A stretch of 64,000 nucleotides of DNA from positions 64,410,861-64,474,860 of the forward strand of contig OY970828.1 of assembly GCA_963853835.1 (NCBI GenBank), in the 5' to 3' direction. The notes beneath the pieces are model-generated. The model saw nothing but the letters and a program-made list of their open reading frames with translations. It had not been told where the DNA came from and searched no databases. The position numbers and the translations under genes are program-made. Positions 1 to 10,346 of this stretch are shown piece after piece. The stretch comes from Calendula officinalis. Its lineage: Eukaryota; Streptophyta; Magnoliopsida; Asterales; Asteraceae. Positions within the stretch are counted from its first letter, which is position 1. The number at the start of each line of letters is the position of its first letter.

Positions 1-620
1 AGTGGAGAGTTATATAAGGAACCCATAATGTGGTGCAGAACCCGTAGAACCCATCAATTTAAATCTGAGCCGTTGAAAAATAGAATTAATGGTAGAGATG
101 ATTTGTGGCATAAATGTAATTATTGGTTCTTTTATTTTCAGATTTTTTTAAAGAAAAGGGTATGAAGGTAAATTTGCTTGAAACAATATTAAATAAAAAA
201 TAAAAAATATTCTAGTCTTCCTTAAATCTCGTCCACTATCCCATAATTTTGGTAAAATGAGAATTTTGAAACAACTGTCATCCCCTATCACTTAATTCGC
301 TCAACTCATATTTATCTCTCTCCTATTTCACGATTTCATGCCGCCGGAGGAACTACCAAGACATACGAAACAAAAGTCGGTGGTAATGAACGATGTAACA
401 GTCACTTCGGTTGCTGACTTGCTTCTTCGATTCAAACAGACGATTGATTTATAGGTATATATACAGATCGGCGTCCGGCGGAAGAGGGCAGATTTGGCGT
501 TTGGCGTTACCCGACGAGATCTGGTGTTTGGCGGTCTCGAACTCGAGAACTTCCGTTTGTTGGATGCAAGCCTTGACCAGTTGGTCAAGGTTGTTTGTTT
601 AAATGTGTTCAATGCATATA
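1..620. repeat. TIR-type DNA transposon end, related to the 26.0-kb element
   Basis: Bases about 17-60 carry repeated GAACCC words (GCAGAACCCGTAGAACCC) followed by a 'GAGCCGTTG' stretch. The same order occurs at 26012, where it is the left terminal inverted repeat of a larger element (CAGAACCC words, then TTAACGGCTAAGATT). Both copies then run through an AT-rich stretch and a CT-rich stretch into a GC-rich, exon-like patch, here about 335-600. No right end or TSD could be fixed. Short open frames across 328-612 on both strands resemble no protein I know and are probably chance frames in the GC-rich patch. Confidence 0.4.
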
Positions 621-2633
621 TTATTGATCTTTCTTCGTAACTGGTTTGTGTTTCTTGCTGGTGGATTTTTGTTTTTTAATGTGTCTTTTTGTATTTTTTC
701 CCTTGAATCTTGACATAGGTTTTGAACATCTTGTTATAATGCAGATTTGATGGAATCTTACTTTTTACCAGCAGTTTTTATGTTTGACATTTCCGTTTAA
801 CGAAATTAATTTTATGTTATATTTGAACTATAAAACTCAATTTCAAAGAATATAAAATTTCAAAGTATAAAGTTGAATAAAATAATTATCTTATATAAAT
901 ATTATATAAAATTTCTTATTTAATATTTTCTATATTTAATATATAGCAAATCATATTTCTATTATAATAATTTACAATAGCAAACAAATAACATAAGCTT
1001 CATAGGTAGCTGCGTAGCACATCCATCTCTTTACCCCTTATTTACAAAAGATAAAAAGAATATTGATAGAATCCCAATGATTTAAAGAATAAAGAAAAAG
1101 GTAACAGTAAGAATGGACCCATATTTACCATCATGTGGGGAAAAACCCTTATGTAATAGGCCCAATGTAGGTGAAATTCATATGCCCATCCACCAAGGTC
1201 TCCCACCCAAAAACATTAAGGCCCACCATTACAAGCCCACTCAACTTTTTTTTGCCTACATTCCTCTTCACGTAGACATCCGTTTTTAATTTTTAATCTC
1301 CCACACCTTAATTACCATCTCTAGAATCTGGACCCTAACAGTATAGAAGTTCAATCCAAAATTTTACAAATTATTTATATTTCAGAATTGTGAATGATGA
1401 ATATGGAACTTGTTTATGTATGTTTATTTCTATGAATTTTAGGGCTTGTGATTTTTTAGAGGATTATTAAGGGCAGTCAGTACGAGCTAATTAAGCCTCG
1501 GCAAAAACTCTTTGGCCGCCGCCAACCCATTTCCGTGGGGAGCGCCAAATGTTAAAAAATAAATAAAATAAAATAAAAATTCGGCAGAGCGTTAAAATGA
1601 AGCAAGGCACCCTCCAACAAGCTTTATCATGAAAAATTGATGATTTGTGCGGCTCACTTTGGGTTTATCTTGGTGTTAAATGAGGATGATAAAATTAAGC
1701 TGAGTGTTAAAACAATTTTAAAGTAGTAAAATTTTTTAGCATGGTTTCGACATTGCTATAAAGTATATAAGTTATGATCGGTTATGTAAAAACTTTCAGT
1801 TTCACTTCTTTAATGTCCAATTCTATAAAAAGATCTTGACTGTAAACTTCTTCACTAATCTAAGGTTTAAAGAACATATTATCTTTGAAACAAATGCTCT
1901 AATTTGTAAACCTTTGACTAAATTAAAGTCAACAGGTTATTATAGATTTGTAGAAAATAAAAAAAAACACTTTAGTTACGTATACTTAAAAGATCACAAT
2001 ATCACAATTTATAAGGTATATATTTCCTTAAATATCTTTATCACGTAAGTGGTGTTTATTGTTACATTTTTAATTAAATAGTTCTTTGTGAAATATGCAT
2101 CCTGAAAATTGAAATATCGATTTTAAAATAATAGACCAAACTTATGACTCTAATGTACCACTCATGTGGATTTCTTTCATTTTTTAATTACTATAATAAT
2201 TGCAGAGAACAATATTCGGTCAAGCTCATGTAACAAAAACAAAGTATATCACAATTTTCATCCCTGTATTTGGTTTATTTTTCATGTTTGGTCCATAAAA
2301 CAAATCATATGCTTCACAACTCATGGCTCCATTTTACGTTTCACAACTCATGGCTCCGTTTCTTTTTATTATTGCGGTTGAAGATATTCCAACTTGCTAT
2401 CAAAATATTTAAACTCTTTAGCAAACTCCAATAAGGAATTCACTCTCTATTTACTTATTGCAAGTCTTTTATTATACGAAGTAGTAGAAAAGAATGAATA
2501 AAAAATGATTCTTGAATCAATACGAGACTTGTAAGGTAAATAAGCTAACTTTATAGTATTGTACTTATAGTGGATGTGATTTTGGTGGGATAAATGTTGA
2601 CCAAACATAAGAAAAAAAAAAGTAAATTGCACG
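621..2633. other. AT-rich intergenic DNA, no gene seen
   Basis: Open frames here are short, AT-driven and without recognisable protein signatures. A GC-richer patch at about 1490-1550 (GGCCGCCGCCAACCC and neighbours) followed by AAATA/AAATAA runs could be a decayed element end, but no partner repeat was found. Confidence 0.6.
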
Positions 2634-3015
2634 GATCATCATTTAAGTTTATAGCAAATTTCATCAATGATCATTTAGTTTTAAAAATTATACTGGTGGT
2701 CCTTAATTCTGAAAGGTTTTTCACCAATTTTCCTTTACACTAACTAACGTTAATTTAAATAGTTAACTCACCGCATATGCAATGCACGTGAGGGTAAAAA
2801 GGTCATTTTTAATTTCTTCTCATTCTTAAATTATTATTTTTTTTATCTTAAATAAAAGTTTTTAGTTTAAGAATAAAAAGAAAAAAATTGAAAAATGACT
2901 TTTTTACTCTCATGTGCATTGAAAAATGACTTTTTTACCCTCATGTGCATTGAAAAATGACTTTTTAGTTTGTAGAGCATTAGTGAAATTTGATATAAAC
3001 TTAAAGAAACCATTC
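2634..3015. mobile_element. MITE with about 30-bp imperfect TIRs
   Basis: Left end TTTAAGTTTATAGCAAATTT is matched in inverted orientation by AAATTTGATATAAACTTAAA near 2986-3006. There is no coding capacity. The 5' part has the 'AAATTGCACGGATCATC' style start of a dispersed plant MITE family. The exact ends are blurred by tandem duplications, and no clean TSD is visible. Confidence 0.55.
2888..2967. repeat. 31-bp tandem repeat, 2.6 copies
   Basis: Units begin at 2888, 2919 and 2950 with TTGAAAAATGACTTTTTTAC, followed by TCTCATGTGCA or CCTCATGTGCA. The third copy is partial. The array sits inside the MITE and differs between units by about one base. Confidence 0.85.
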
Positions 3016-3056
3016 AGTGAACTAAATAGCTTCTTTCAGTGAACTAAATAGCTTCT
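3013..3056. repeat. 22-bp perfect tandem duplication
   Basis: TTCAGTGAACTAAATAGCTT followed by CT occurs at 3013-3034 and again at 3035-3056. It lies at the right edge of the MITE and could be a slippage product that obscures its TSD. Confidence 0.9.
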
Positions 3057-3274
3057 AATTGATTATACATGTTATTTTATCAAGTATGTATGAATACATA
3101 TGACTGAATAATACAATTAAATATCATTTTCTTTACAAAAAATAATGAAGGGTAATATTATACTTTACAAAGGACGAAGCCAAATGAGGGAGGATAAAAT
3201 TAGTGTTCCAAACTGACAAAATACCTCCTGACCTTCCACTCGCTTTAAGGGTTGTAAAGTCAAAAGAAGACGAC

Positions 3275-4815
3275 ATGGCGACCCTTAGCACCCTTTCTTT
3301 TTATTCTGGTTGGTGAAGCTCTAAACGTTGTTATGCTCGAAGCCACTAACAACGGGATTTTTCACGGAGTCAAACTTCCTAATTCAGGCCCTACTATTAC
3401 TCACCTGCAGTTTGCAGATGACATCATATTTGCAGGTGATTGGTCCGTTTTTAATGCCCTCAACCTTACAAGGCTTTTACGCTGCTTTCAGCTCGCTTCC
3501 GGGTTAAAGATCAACCTGAATAAGAGCTGTATTATGGGAGTTTCTGTTGACGACATAATCATTGTTGATCTGGCTTCACGTATCAGTTGTCAGGTAGGTC
3601 AACTCCCCTTCACGTACCTGGGCCTCCCTATTAGGGTATCTATGAACAAAACTGAATTATGGGCCAATATTATCAACAAATTCAGCGCTAAACTTTCTGC
3701 CTAGAAGTCAAAAACGCTCTCGTTCGGGGGCAGATTGCTGTTGACGAAATCGGTTCTTGGCAGCCTCGTGTTATATTATTTCTCTTTGTTTAAGGCTCCG
3801 AAGAAAATAATTAAGAAACTTGAAAGCATTCGTTTGAACTTTTTCTGGGGTTCGTCTGGCGGAAAAAAGAAAATCTCATGGATTAACTGGGAAACTGTTA
3901 TGGCTGATCAATCGAAAAGGGGCTTGGGAATCAGCAGCCTCAAGGCTCTCAACTTGTCTATGTTAATTCGGTGGTATTGGAGGTTTCACACTGAAGTCGA
4001 TTCTCTTTGGAAACAGGTTATTATATCCCTTCACGGGGTGGATGGCGGCTTAAACAATGCAGACAAGGGTGGTTGTTTTCCGGGCACTTGGCGAAACATC
4101 ATTAAAGCTCAATGTGAATTCAACAAATATAACCTACCGGTTAAAGACTGGATCCGGATTGATCAATCTAATGGCTCCCGGACTGTTTCATGGGCAATCG
4201 ATAATAATTGTTTTTCTGTGTCTTCTCTTAGGGTTGCTTTTGACGACTCTTCGATGCCAGCTTCTGGTAATAACCCCATGTGTTGGATTAATTGGGTTCC
4301 CGCCAAGATTAATATCCTTGTTTGGCACATCCTACACAACAAGTTACCTACCAAACCTAACCTTCTCCGAAGGAATATTACTTGCCTCTCACAACCTTGC
4401 CCTCTTTGTGATGCGGTGGACGAAGACCAAGATCATCTCTTTCTCCACTGCCCGGTTTCTAGAAGCTTGCTGCATGATCTGTGTTATTGGTGGAAAATTG
4501 GTCTGATGAGATTTAATACTCTCTTGGATGTCTTTGATTGGCTTTCGGATTGTAGCCTAACAGGGGATGAAAAAAAAGGGTTCCTAAGTGTGTGGTACAT
4601 TTACCTTTGGGTTATCTAGAGGCATCGGAACGGAAAGGTTTTTCGGTCTTCGGAAGATTTTACTTGCTCTACCAAGGGAGGTTATATTCAGACGATTTCG
4701 CTTTTTTGGAACAAATATAGAGCTCCTTCTTGTAATTTAACTAATAAGTGGTCTAATTGGTGTATTGACCGACCCTATATCTTGTTTTTAATGTTTGTTG
4801 TTTCTTTTGGTTAGT
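3275..4815 (+). pseudogene. 5'-truncated LINE, RT C-terminus plus zf-RVT
   Basis: This is the 3' part of a plant L1-type non-LTR retrotransposon ORF2. The reading frame enters within the reverse transcriptase domain (LAPFLFILVGEALN), and the catalytic FADDII motif lies near 3414. The RT thumb region follows, then a zinc-binding zf-RVT domain (about 4287-4480; WHILHNKLPTKPNL, CPLC, HLFLHC). Two tryptophan positions read as TAG, at about 3701 and 4617, in otherwise continuous frame. A one-base discrepancy lies at the extreme 5' end near 3282. The endonuclease and most of RT are missing, the usual outcome of abortive target-primed reverse transcription. It cannot move by itself. Confidence 0.9.
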
Positions 4816-4845
4816 GCCTTGCTAGGTCAAATGCTTGCTATTAAT

Positions 4846-4880
4846 AAAAAAAAAAAAAAAATGAAAAAAAAAAGAAAAGA
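4846..4880 (+). other. LINE poly(A) tail and putative TSD
   Basis: About 15 A residues, interrupted by TG and G, end the LINE insertion. The sequence after the tail (AAAAGAAGAGACG) resembles the sequence before the truncated 5' end (AAAAGAAGACGAC, about 3262-3274). This would be a roughly 12-bp TSD with a one-base difference. Confidence 0.55.
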
Positions 4881-5039
4881 AAAGAAGAGACGGAAGGTTA
4901 AACAGTTTTCAACATTCTCCAACTAGCCACCACCCACCCCATACCCCACCCCGTACCCCTACCCTCAGGCCCTCTCTCAATTCTAGGGGAACACAAAGAC
5001 AAGAGTCAATCAAAACCCAAACAACCCCACAAACTCTAG

Positions 5040-5218
5040 CTGTTTATCTCTCTCTCTCTAGACCTCCATCTTTTTTATTCTTTCTTTCTCTCTCTAACCA
5101 GGCGGCGGAGACTAGTGGTTAGTGGTGGTGGAGAGATGTTTCAGGTTTCTTGAACCCACCACTGCAGAAAAAGATAATCTTTTTTAGAAAGAAATTTAAA
5201 GTACAACAAAAAGAGCAC
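5040..5218 (+). promoter_or_regulatory. TCP mRNA leader: CT-rich tract and 5-codon uORF
   Basis: CT-rich runs occur at 5047-5060 and about 5080-5097, as often found near plant transcription starts. An upstream ATG at 5136-5138 opens a short frame (M-F-Q-V-S) that stops with TGA at 5151-5153, 65 bp before the main ATG. Whether the uORF is in the mRNA depends on the unmapped transcription start. Confidence 0.45.
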
Positions 5219-6700
5219 ATGGAACCAACAGATTTGCAGAGCAATAATAAACAAAACACCACCACCACAAACGCCACTTCTTCTCATCACATGAACCACC
5301 ACCACCAACCCATGGTGGTCCCATTTGATGGCCGATCTGTTGCCCCATTCATGGGCTCCATATCTAGTCAACCATCTAACAGTCCTACTACTACTACTAG
5401 TGGTGGTGGTGGTGGTGTTTCTTCTCTCTCTTCTCCTTCAAACCCACCAACAACCACCACTTCTTCCGCCACTCAGCTCTCGCCGCCGGTTGATGCTTCT
5501 TTAGCAATCGCCACCAGATCCGAAGCCCCACCTCCGGCGACTACTACTCTTGCTGCTCCGAAAAGGTCAACAAAAGACCGCCATACAAAAGTCGACGGCC
5601 GTGGCCGGAGAATTCGAATGCCGGCCACTTGTGCAGCTAGAGTTTTCCAGTTGACCAGAGAGTTGGGCCATAAGTCAGACGGAGAAACAATTGAGTGGCT
5701 GTTACACCAAGCGGAGCCAGCCATTATTGCTGCTACCGGCACCGGAACCATCCCGGCGAACTTCTCGACGTTGAACGTTTCACTCCGTAGCAGTGGATCC
5801 ACTCTCTCAGCTCCGCCGTCGAGGTCTGCACCTCATCAATTTCACGGCACGTTAGCACTCGCACACCATCCGTTTGAAGAAGGGTTTTCTCAAATGCTGG
5901 GGTTTCATCAACATCACCAGCAACACCACCACCATCAAAACCCTCATAATTTAACCGCCGAACAAATTGCTGAAGCAATCTCCACCGGCGGTGGTGGTGG
6001 CGATTCCACCGAGAATTACATGAGAAAAAGGTACAGAGAAGATTTGTTTAAAGACGAAAATAATCACAACCACCAAGATGAAAATGTAACAATCGGATCA
6101 TCACCACCAAACAAACAATTCAAAGGACCCGCCGTTGATCAACCAAAACAACAAGACGCCGGAACTTCTTCCGGTAACAATATGCTCCGGCACCACACTA
6201 ACATGATGCCAGCAACCGCTCACATGTGGGCAGTTGCTCAAGCACCCACAAATGCTACCGGAAACACCTTATGGATGTTACCGGTCTCCACAACCGTTAC
6301 CGGCGGTACTACATCTACGCCGGAGTCCCAACAACAACACCACCACCAGAACATGTGGCCGTTCCCGACGGCACAATCGGTCGGCACCGGAAACACAATG
6401 CAAGCACCACTACATTTGCTTCCAAGAATCAACATTCAAGCGAATAATCTCGAATTTCAAAATTCAAGATCAAACCCACTTCAACTCGGATCAATGCTGA
6501 TGCAGCAACAACAACAGCAACAACCGTCGCAACATCTGGGATTGGGAATGAGCGAGAGTAATTTAGGGATGTTAGCCGCTCTAAATGCTTATTCCCGAGG
6601 CGGTTTCAACATGAATTCCGACCAAAATCAAAATCATCATCAGCAACATCATTCCCAGACTACTGACAGTGGTGATGAAGACCAAAACGATTCCACATGA
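5219..6700 (+). CDS. Class I TCP transcription factor (TCP14/TCP8/TCP15 group)
   Basis: A single-exon gene encoding 493 residues. The TCP domain spans roughly residues 115-175: a basic region beginning KRSTKDRHTKVDGRGRRIRMP, then helix-loop-helix with RVFQLTRELGHKSDGETIEWLL and AEPAIIAATGTGTIPA. The short basic region is that of class I (PCF) proteins, nuclear dimers that bind GC-rich GTGGGNCC-type sites and promote cell proliferation. Flanks are low-complexity: Thr/Ser/Gly-rich N-terminus, His/Gln runs (about 225-245), a MWAVAQAP...LWMLP stretch, a poly-Gln run near residue 428 and an acidic tail. I chose the ATG at 5219. The same frame is open upstream to 5150, but it begins there with TTG, not ATG. 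No breaks were seen. The exact paralogue is unresolved. Confidence 0.95.
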   Translation: MEPTDLQSNNKQNTTTTNATSSHHMNHHHQPMVVPFDGRSVAPFMGSISSQPSNSPTTTTSGGGGGVSSLSSPSNPPTTTTSSATQLSPPVDASLAIATRSEAPPPATTTLAAPKRSTKDRHTKVDGRGRRIRMPATCAARVFQLTRELGHKSDGETIEWLLHQAEPAIIAATGTGTIPANFSTLNVSLRSSGSTLSAPPSRSAPHQFHGTLALAHHPFEEGFSQMLGFHQHHQQHHHHQNPHNLTAEQIAEAISTGGGGGDSTENYMRKRYREDLFKDENNHNHQDENVTIGSSPPNKQFKGPAVDQPKQQDAGTSSGNNMLRHHTNMMPATAHMWAVAQAPTNATGNTLWMLPVSTTVTGGTTSTPESQQQHHHQNMWPFPTAQSVGTGNTMQAPLHLLPRINIQANNLEFQNSRSNPLQLGSMLMQQQQQQQPSQHLGLGMSESNLGMLAALNAYSRGGFNMNSDQNQNHHQQHHSQTTDSGDEDQNDST

Positions 6701-7393
6701 GAGGTTTAATTTATTTCTAAAATTAGTATAAATAATATCTTAATTAAATTTCTAAATTTTGAATTTTTAGCAATGGGTTTCGATTTTCTTTACTTCTTGC
6801 AGATTTTGATATTAAGTGGTTTAATTTTACAAGATGAAAACCAAGATTAAGACCAAGAAATTGAAGAGGTATCTCTTTTAACTAAATGTCATCTTGTGCG
6901 GTTTTTTAATTTATTAATTCTGTTTTATTATTTTTTTGGAAAATTATATTTTGATTGTGAATGTAATGTGGTAGGTTTGATCGAAAGGGATTCAAGAGAG
7001 ATTGTATAGAAGGATATATTGATTTGTGCTTGGTATTATAAATTTGGTTTGTTCATTTTAATCTAAGTGAAAATAGTTATAATATAAAATGTATTAAAAC
7101 ATTAATAGTTCAATAATTGAATTTTTGATTTGCAAACACAGAATATTTCGTACCAGTGTACAAATCTTTATGCAGATTGTACAAAGATTCACAACAATTA
7201 TTACCCACAAAATTGTACAGTCATACTTATGGTTGAAATACAGGGTATATATGTCAGGTAGAAATATAATTCAGGAAATATCACAAAAGCATGCAATAAA
7301 TCAATAATTCACATTATTTATATCTGTAATCTTTGACTAGATAAACTTTTATATTGATTATCATAACTTTAATATCAAATTAATGTTTTTTTA
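6701..7393. other. TCP 3' UTR and AT-rich intergenic DNA
   Basis: AT-rich sequence follows the TCP stop and no further coding signal is seen. The 3' UTR presumably ends within the first few hundred bases. No unambiguous polyadenylation site could be chosen. A short open frame at 7125-7307 shows no protein signature. Confidence 0.5.
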
Positions 7394-7799
7394 GGGTCGT
7401 ACTATTTGGACACCCCTCTATATCAAATAAACACCCTAAGCAAAGGCAAAACTTGAAAACTAAGATCACAAAAAAATTAGTTAACAAGATTTTTCACGTG
7501 TTTTTTACACTTAAAACTGGTGGTCGACGTTGGTGGTGGTGGTGGTGGTGAGCGGAAAATTCGATGGTGGTGAAGAAGTTATCAGAAGAGTTAGTTGGTT
7601 GAGGCGGAATGAGCGGCGGAGTATGTTGGTGATTGCGGAGTGAATGGCAGAGTAAGCGACGGCGGTGGTCTGCTGATTCTGATGCGAGTGAGTTGGTAGA
7701 GGTGGTGGTTAGCGGCGAAGTATGATGAAAACTATGTAAAAATTATTAAATTTTTGGGGTGTCCAAATAGTAGAAAGGTGTGTCAAAATAGTCAATCCC
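7394..7799. mobile_element. MITE with TIRs and 8-bp TSD
   Basis: Starts GGGTCGTACTATTTGGACAC and ends with the inverted counterpart GTGTCAAAATAGTCAATCCC. A second inverted match, GTGTCCAAATAGTA, lies just inside the right end. It is flanked by TTTTTTTA on both sides (7386-7393 and 7800-7807), an 8-bp TSD, although the T-run makes this less decisive. The interior is GGTGG/GCGGA-rich and resembles a fragment of a gene encoding Gly- or Val-rich sequence. No intact frame spans it. The TSD length allows hAT-like or Mutator-like assignment. Confidence 0.65.
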
Positions 7800-8051
7800 T
7801 TTTTTTAATCTATTTGCATAATAAAATATTTGGTGGAAGATAGATCAATTTATATTGTTCAAACTTTATTGAGTATAAGTTTGCCATTTAAAGCCAACAA
7901 CTAATAATTAATGAAGAATGAAATTATATTTAATAAAGGGTTTAGCTAATTTATGCCCTTAGGGTAAGAGATAAACGACATTTAATAATCTTGAACATTT
8001 CAAGAAAATGTACTTCGTATAAATAAACATTAATGAACTTCATTTTTTATC

Positions 8052-8558
8052 TTTTTTTTAACAACGAAAAGGAACCACGACCAGGAGCTTCGGCATTACC
8101 ATCACCCCCCTCGAGGAACCAAGAAAACTTTATATAAAAAACGAAAGCAAGCAATGAGCTAACATTACAAAACAAAGAAAGAAGGAAAACACCCTAACGC
8201 CCAAACATCAGACTATACAAAGTGAAATCAAACAATTGTCCCGAAACACGCATTAGGGTCCGAGACCCAACCACCCCAAATTCCTGGCCCAATAGCTCCA
8301 CTCGATCTGCTTTTAAGCCAAAAGAAAGACTGAGCTTGAAGCTGGGAAATGTCTAATTTAAACATATTCCGATCCAAAGGCTTGAATACAAGATCATTAC
8401 GATATTTTCCATACGAACCAAAGATAAGTAAGAACGACTCCTGAGAAAGCTTTTAATTTCATACCCGCCATACCGAGGTTCCTTCCCCAAGACCAGATAG
8501 ACGAGACTGAGGAGATTTCATGGGTTGTTAAACCCCACCAAGTTGCGAGACTGAGGAG
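8052..8558 (-). mobile_element. 5'-truncated LINE 3' end with 15-bp TSD
   Basis: A T-run at 8052-8059 is the poly(A) tail of a minus-strand insertion. Perfect 15-bp TSDs (ACTTCATTTTTTATC) flank it at 8037-8051 and 8559-8573. The minus strand retains the extreme C-terminal LINE coding pattern (LWFVWK, then RNDLVFKP, then QSFFWLKSRS) followed by 3' UTR. The 60-kb LINE ends with the same arrangement (LWHIWKFINESVF, AFLWIKHR), so they are the same broad family. Confidence 0.85.
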
Positions 8559-8958
8559 ACTTCATTTTTTATCAATTGATAAGTTTTTAAAAGAATTAGT
8601 TTTATAATTCAAAAAGAGATAATGGTGCTGCAGCTTGTTGCTCGTTTGCATTCATTCTCTATGTAATTTTTTTTGTCTATATTAAAGAGAGCCTTTTATA
8701 AAATAAAAAAAATTGAATTGTTTAAGGAGTTGATTTTAATTACATTTTTGCCTGTATTATTAATCCAAAGTTAATGAACATAACTTTTTTGTTGAATTTT
8801 ATCAATGTGAGTCGTGTTCATTTTTATGTATGACGAGCAAATATTTTGACCATCGACGTCATTTTTTCACTACTACTATGGCATTGTGTTTTTTCTATTT
8901 TAAGTTATCATTCATTTGTATAATTATTATTAGAAAACTGTATAATCAAATGACAATT

Positions 8959-9012
8959 CTTCTCGCTGCAAAATATAGTTACAAAGTATCTATCGCCAGA
9001 TTGCGCATATGC
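8959..9012 (+). mobile_element. Eroded Helitron 3' terminus
   Basis: CTCGCTGCAAAAT at 8959-8971 is identical to the run just before the 3' hairpin of Helitron 1 (12623-12637). It is followed by CGCCAGATTGCGCATATGCATTGCTAT, a degraded version of the CGCCGC-AT-GCGCGGGTACC...CTAG terminus. A possible 5' end (TCTATATTAAAGAG) lies near 8675, giving a very short element. The 3' end has lost its CTAG. Confidence 0.4.
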
Positions 9013-9021
9013 ATTGCTATA

Positions 9022-9204
9022 GGGAGCTGATTCGTAAAGAGCAATTTTTATCCATGCAGAGCAATCTTATATCTAATGACAATGATGCCCTTAGTGAGAG
9101 GGGTGAAATAAAAAATGTGATAAAAGGAAAGTAAGGGCATGATTGTCATTTGAGAAGAAATTGCTCTGTATAGATAAAAACCTACTCTGTACGAATCAGC
9201 TCCT
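9022..9204. mobile_element. Mutator-like MITE, 9-bp TSD
   Basis: A 183-bp element. Its left end GGGAGCTGATTCGTAAAGAG is mirrored at the right by CTCTGTACGAATCAGCTCCT. Inverted similarity extends about 45 bp (AGAGCAATTTTTATCC against GATAAAAACCTACTCT, with inner AGAGCAAT against ATTGCTCT). The TSD is ATTGCTATA (9013-9021 and 9205-9213), the 9-bp length typical of Mutator-like elements. The 27377-28089 element has the same TIRs. Confidence 0.9.
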
Positions 9205-9213
9205 ATTGCTATA

Positions 9214-10159
9214 ACTTTAAATAGATCTAAGAGTAATCAAGTTAAAATACAATCATTTATGGTAATTTACGTGGGAAAAGGGTTATGGCTCTTTCAAAAA
9301 GGAAATGCTCATGTGGACCATCTTCACCAAGTTAGGGAAAAAGATAGGCCAAAAAGGCCTTTACCTTGGCTTCTCATCCTCAAAACACAACATGATAGAT
9401 TCCTTCTTTTTCTCAAAGTTTGAAGTATAAATATTTGTTACTGACTTACTGTAGATGAGATTAAATCACCAGTATTTAAATTATACTTTATTAACCTATT
9501 TCTTATTCTCTTTTTAAATGTCTGAAAATACTGAGTAAATTACAAAAATTGTCAATATAATATTTCATATTTTGTGTTTATGTGGTAAAACTTTTTTTCT
9601 CTGGACTTTTGTCCATTAACTTTGCAATTTTCCTTCATTTTACTTTTTTTTTTCTTCTAAAATAACCAAAGAAAACTTATTTTTATTTATCTGATTTTTC
9701 CATAGTAACCTATGCACTAAATATGCATATCAATGGCGTCCACATATAGGCTTATGTTAAATCATATATCTATACTTAAAAGACAAAAATAATATTGATG
9801 TCTACTATTTGTAACTACTTACTTATTAAGATAAATGTTAAAATTAATTCATGACATGTGAAAAGAGAATTAATGGATTATACATGTTATCATATAGGGA
9901 ATAACAAATGAAATAGACACAAATAATAGGTATCGTTTCTCATAGTGACATGTATATGATGTCTTTTATCCATATGTTAAGTGGGATTTTAATTTTGGTA
10001 AAACATTAAATAAGTATTACTAAGAATGCTGATATATAGTTAGTTAACATGGGTAGACAAATACATATCTAAAGTTGATATCACGCAAACGAACATAAAT
10101 GGAAATACGCACGTTACATGATAAGGGAGTTCCGACTCATGTTTACACAAATATAGTTA
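9214..10159. other. AT-rich intergenic DNA
   Basis: No gene is visible. TCTATACTTAAAAG near 9769 resembles a Helitron-type 5' end, but no matching 3' terminus was found close by. Confidence 0.55.
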
Positions 10160-10263
10160 TCTCTACTACTTATAAAGCATTTAGGACCTTTCTTTATTTA
10201 GCCTCTTGAAAATTCAGCCAAATTCTTACTATTTTTAGAAATTTTTACTTTTGCTAAAAAATT

Positions 10264-10346
10264 GCATGACGTGGGAATCGAACCCTCGACCTCGACTTTA
10301 GAGAAACAACTTTCAACCACTTGCGCTGCTGAACAACTTGTGAACT
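10264..10346 (-). repeat. tRNA-like module in the Helitron 1 5' region (antisense)
   Basis: On the minus strand, GGGTTCGATTCCC (10273-10285) is a good Pol III B box, preceded at tRNA-like spacing by an A-box-like AGCGCAAGTGGTTGAAAG (near 10312-10330). No foldable acceptor stem could be drawn, so it is not called as a tRNA gene. Helitron 2 has a similar block at the same place. Confidence 0.5.

Noticed and set aside
5150..5218. N-terminal extension of the TCP protein (MNPPLQKK...)
   Set aside because: The codon at 5150 is TTG. The first in-frame ATG is at 5219, and the extension is Lys-rich leader translation.
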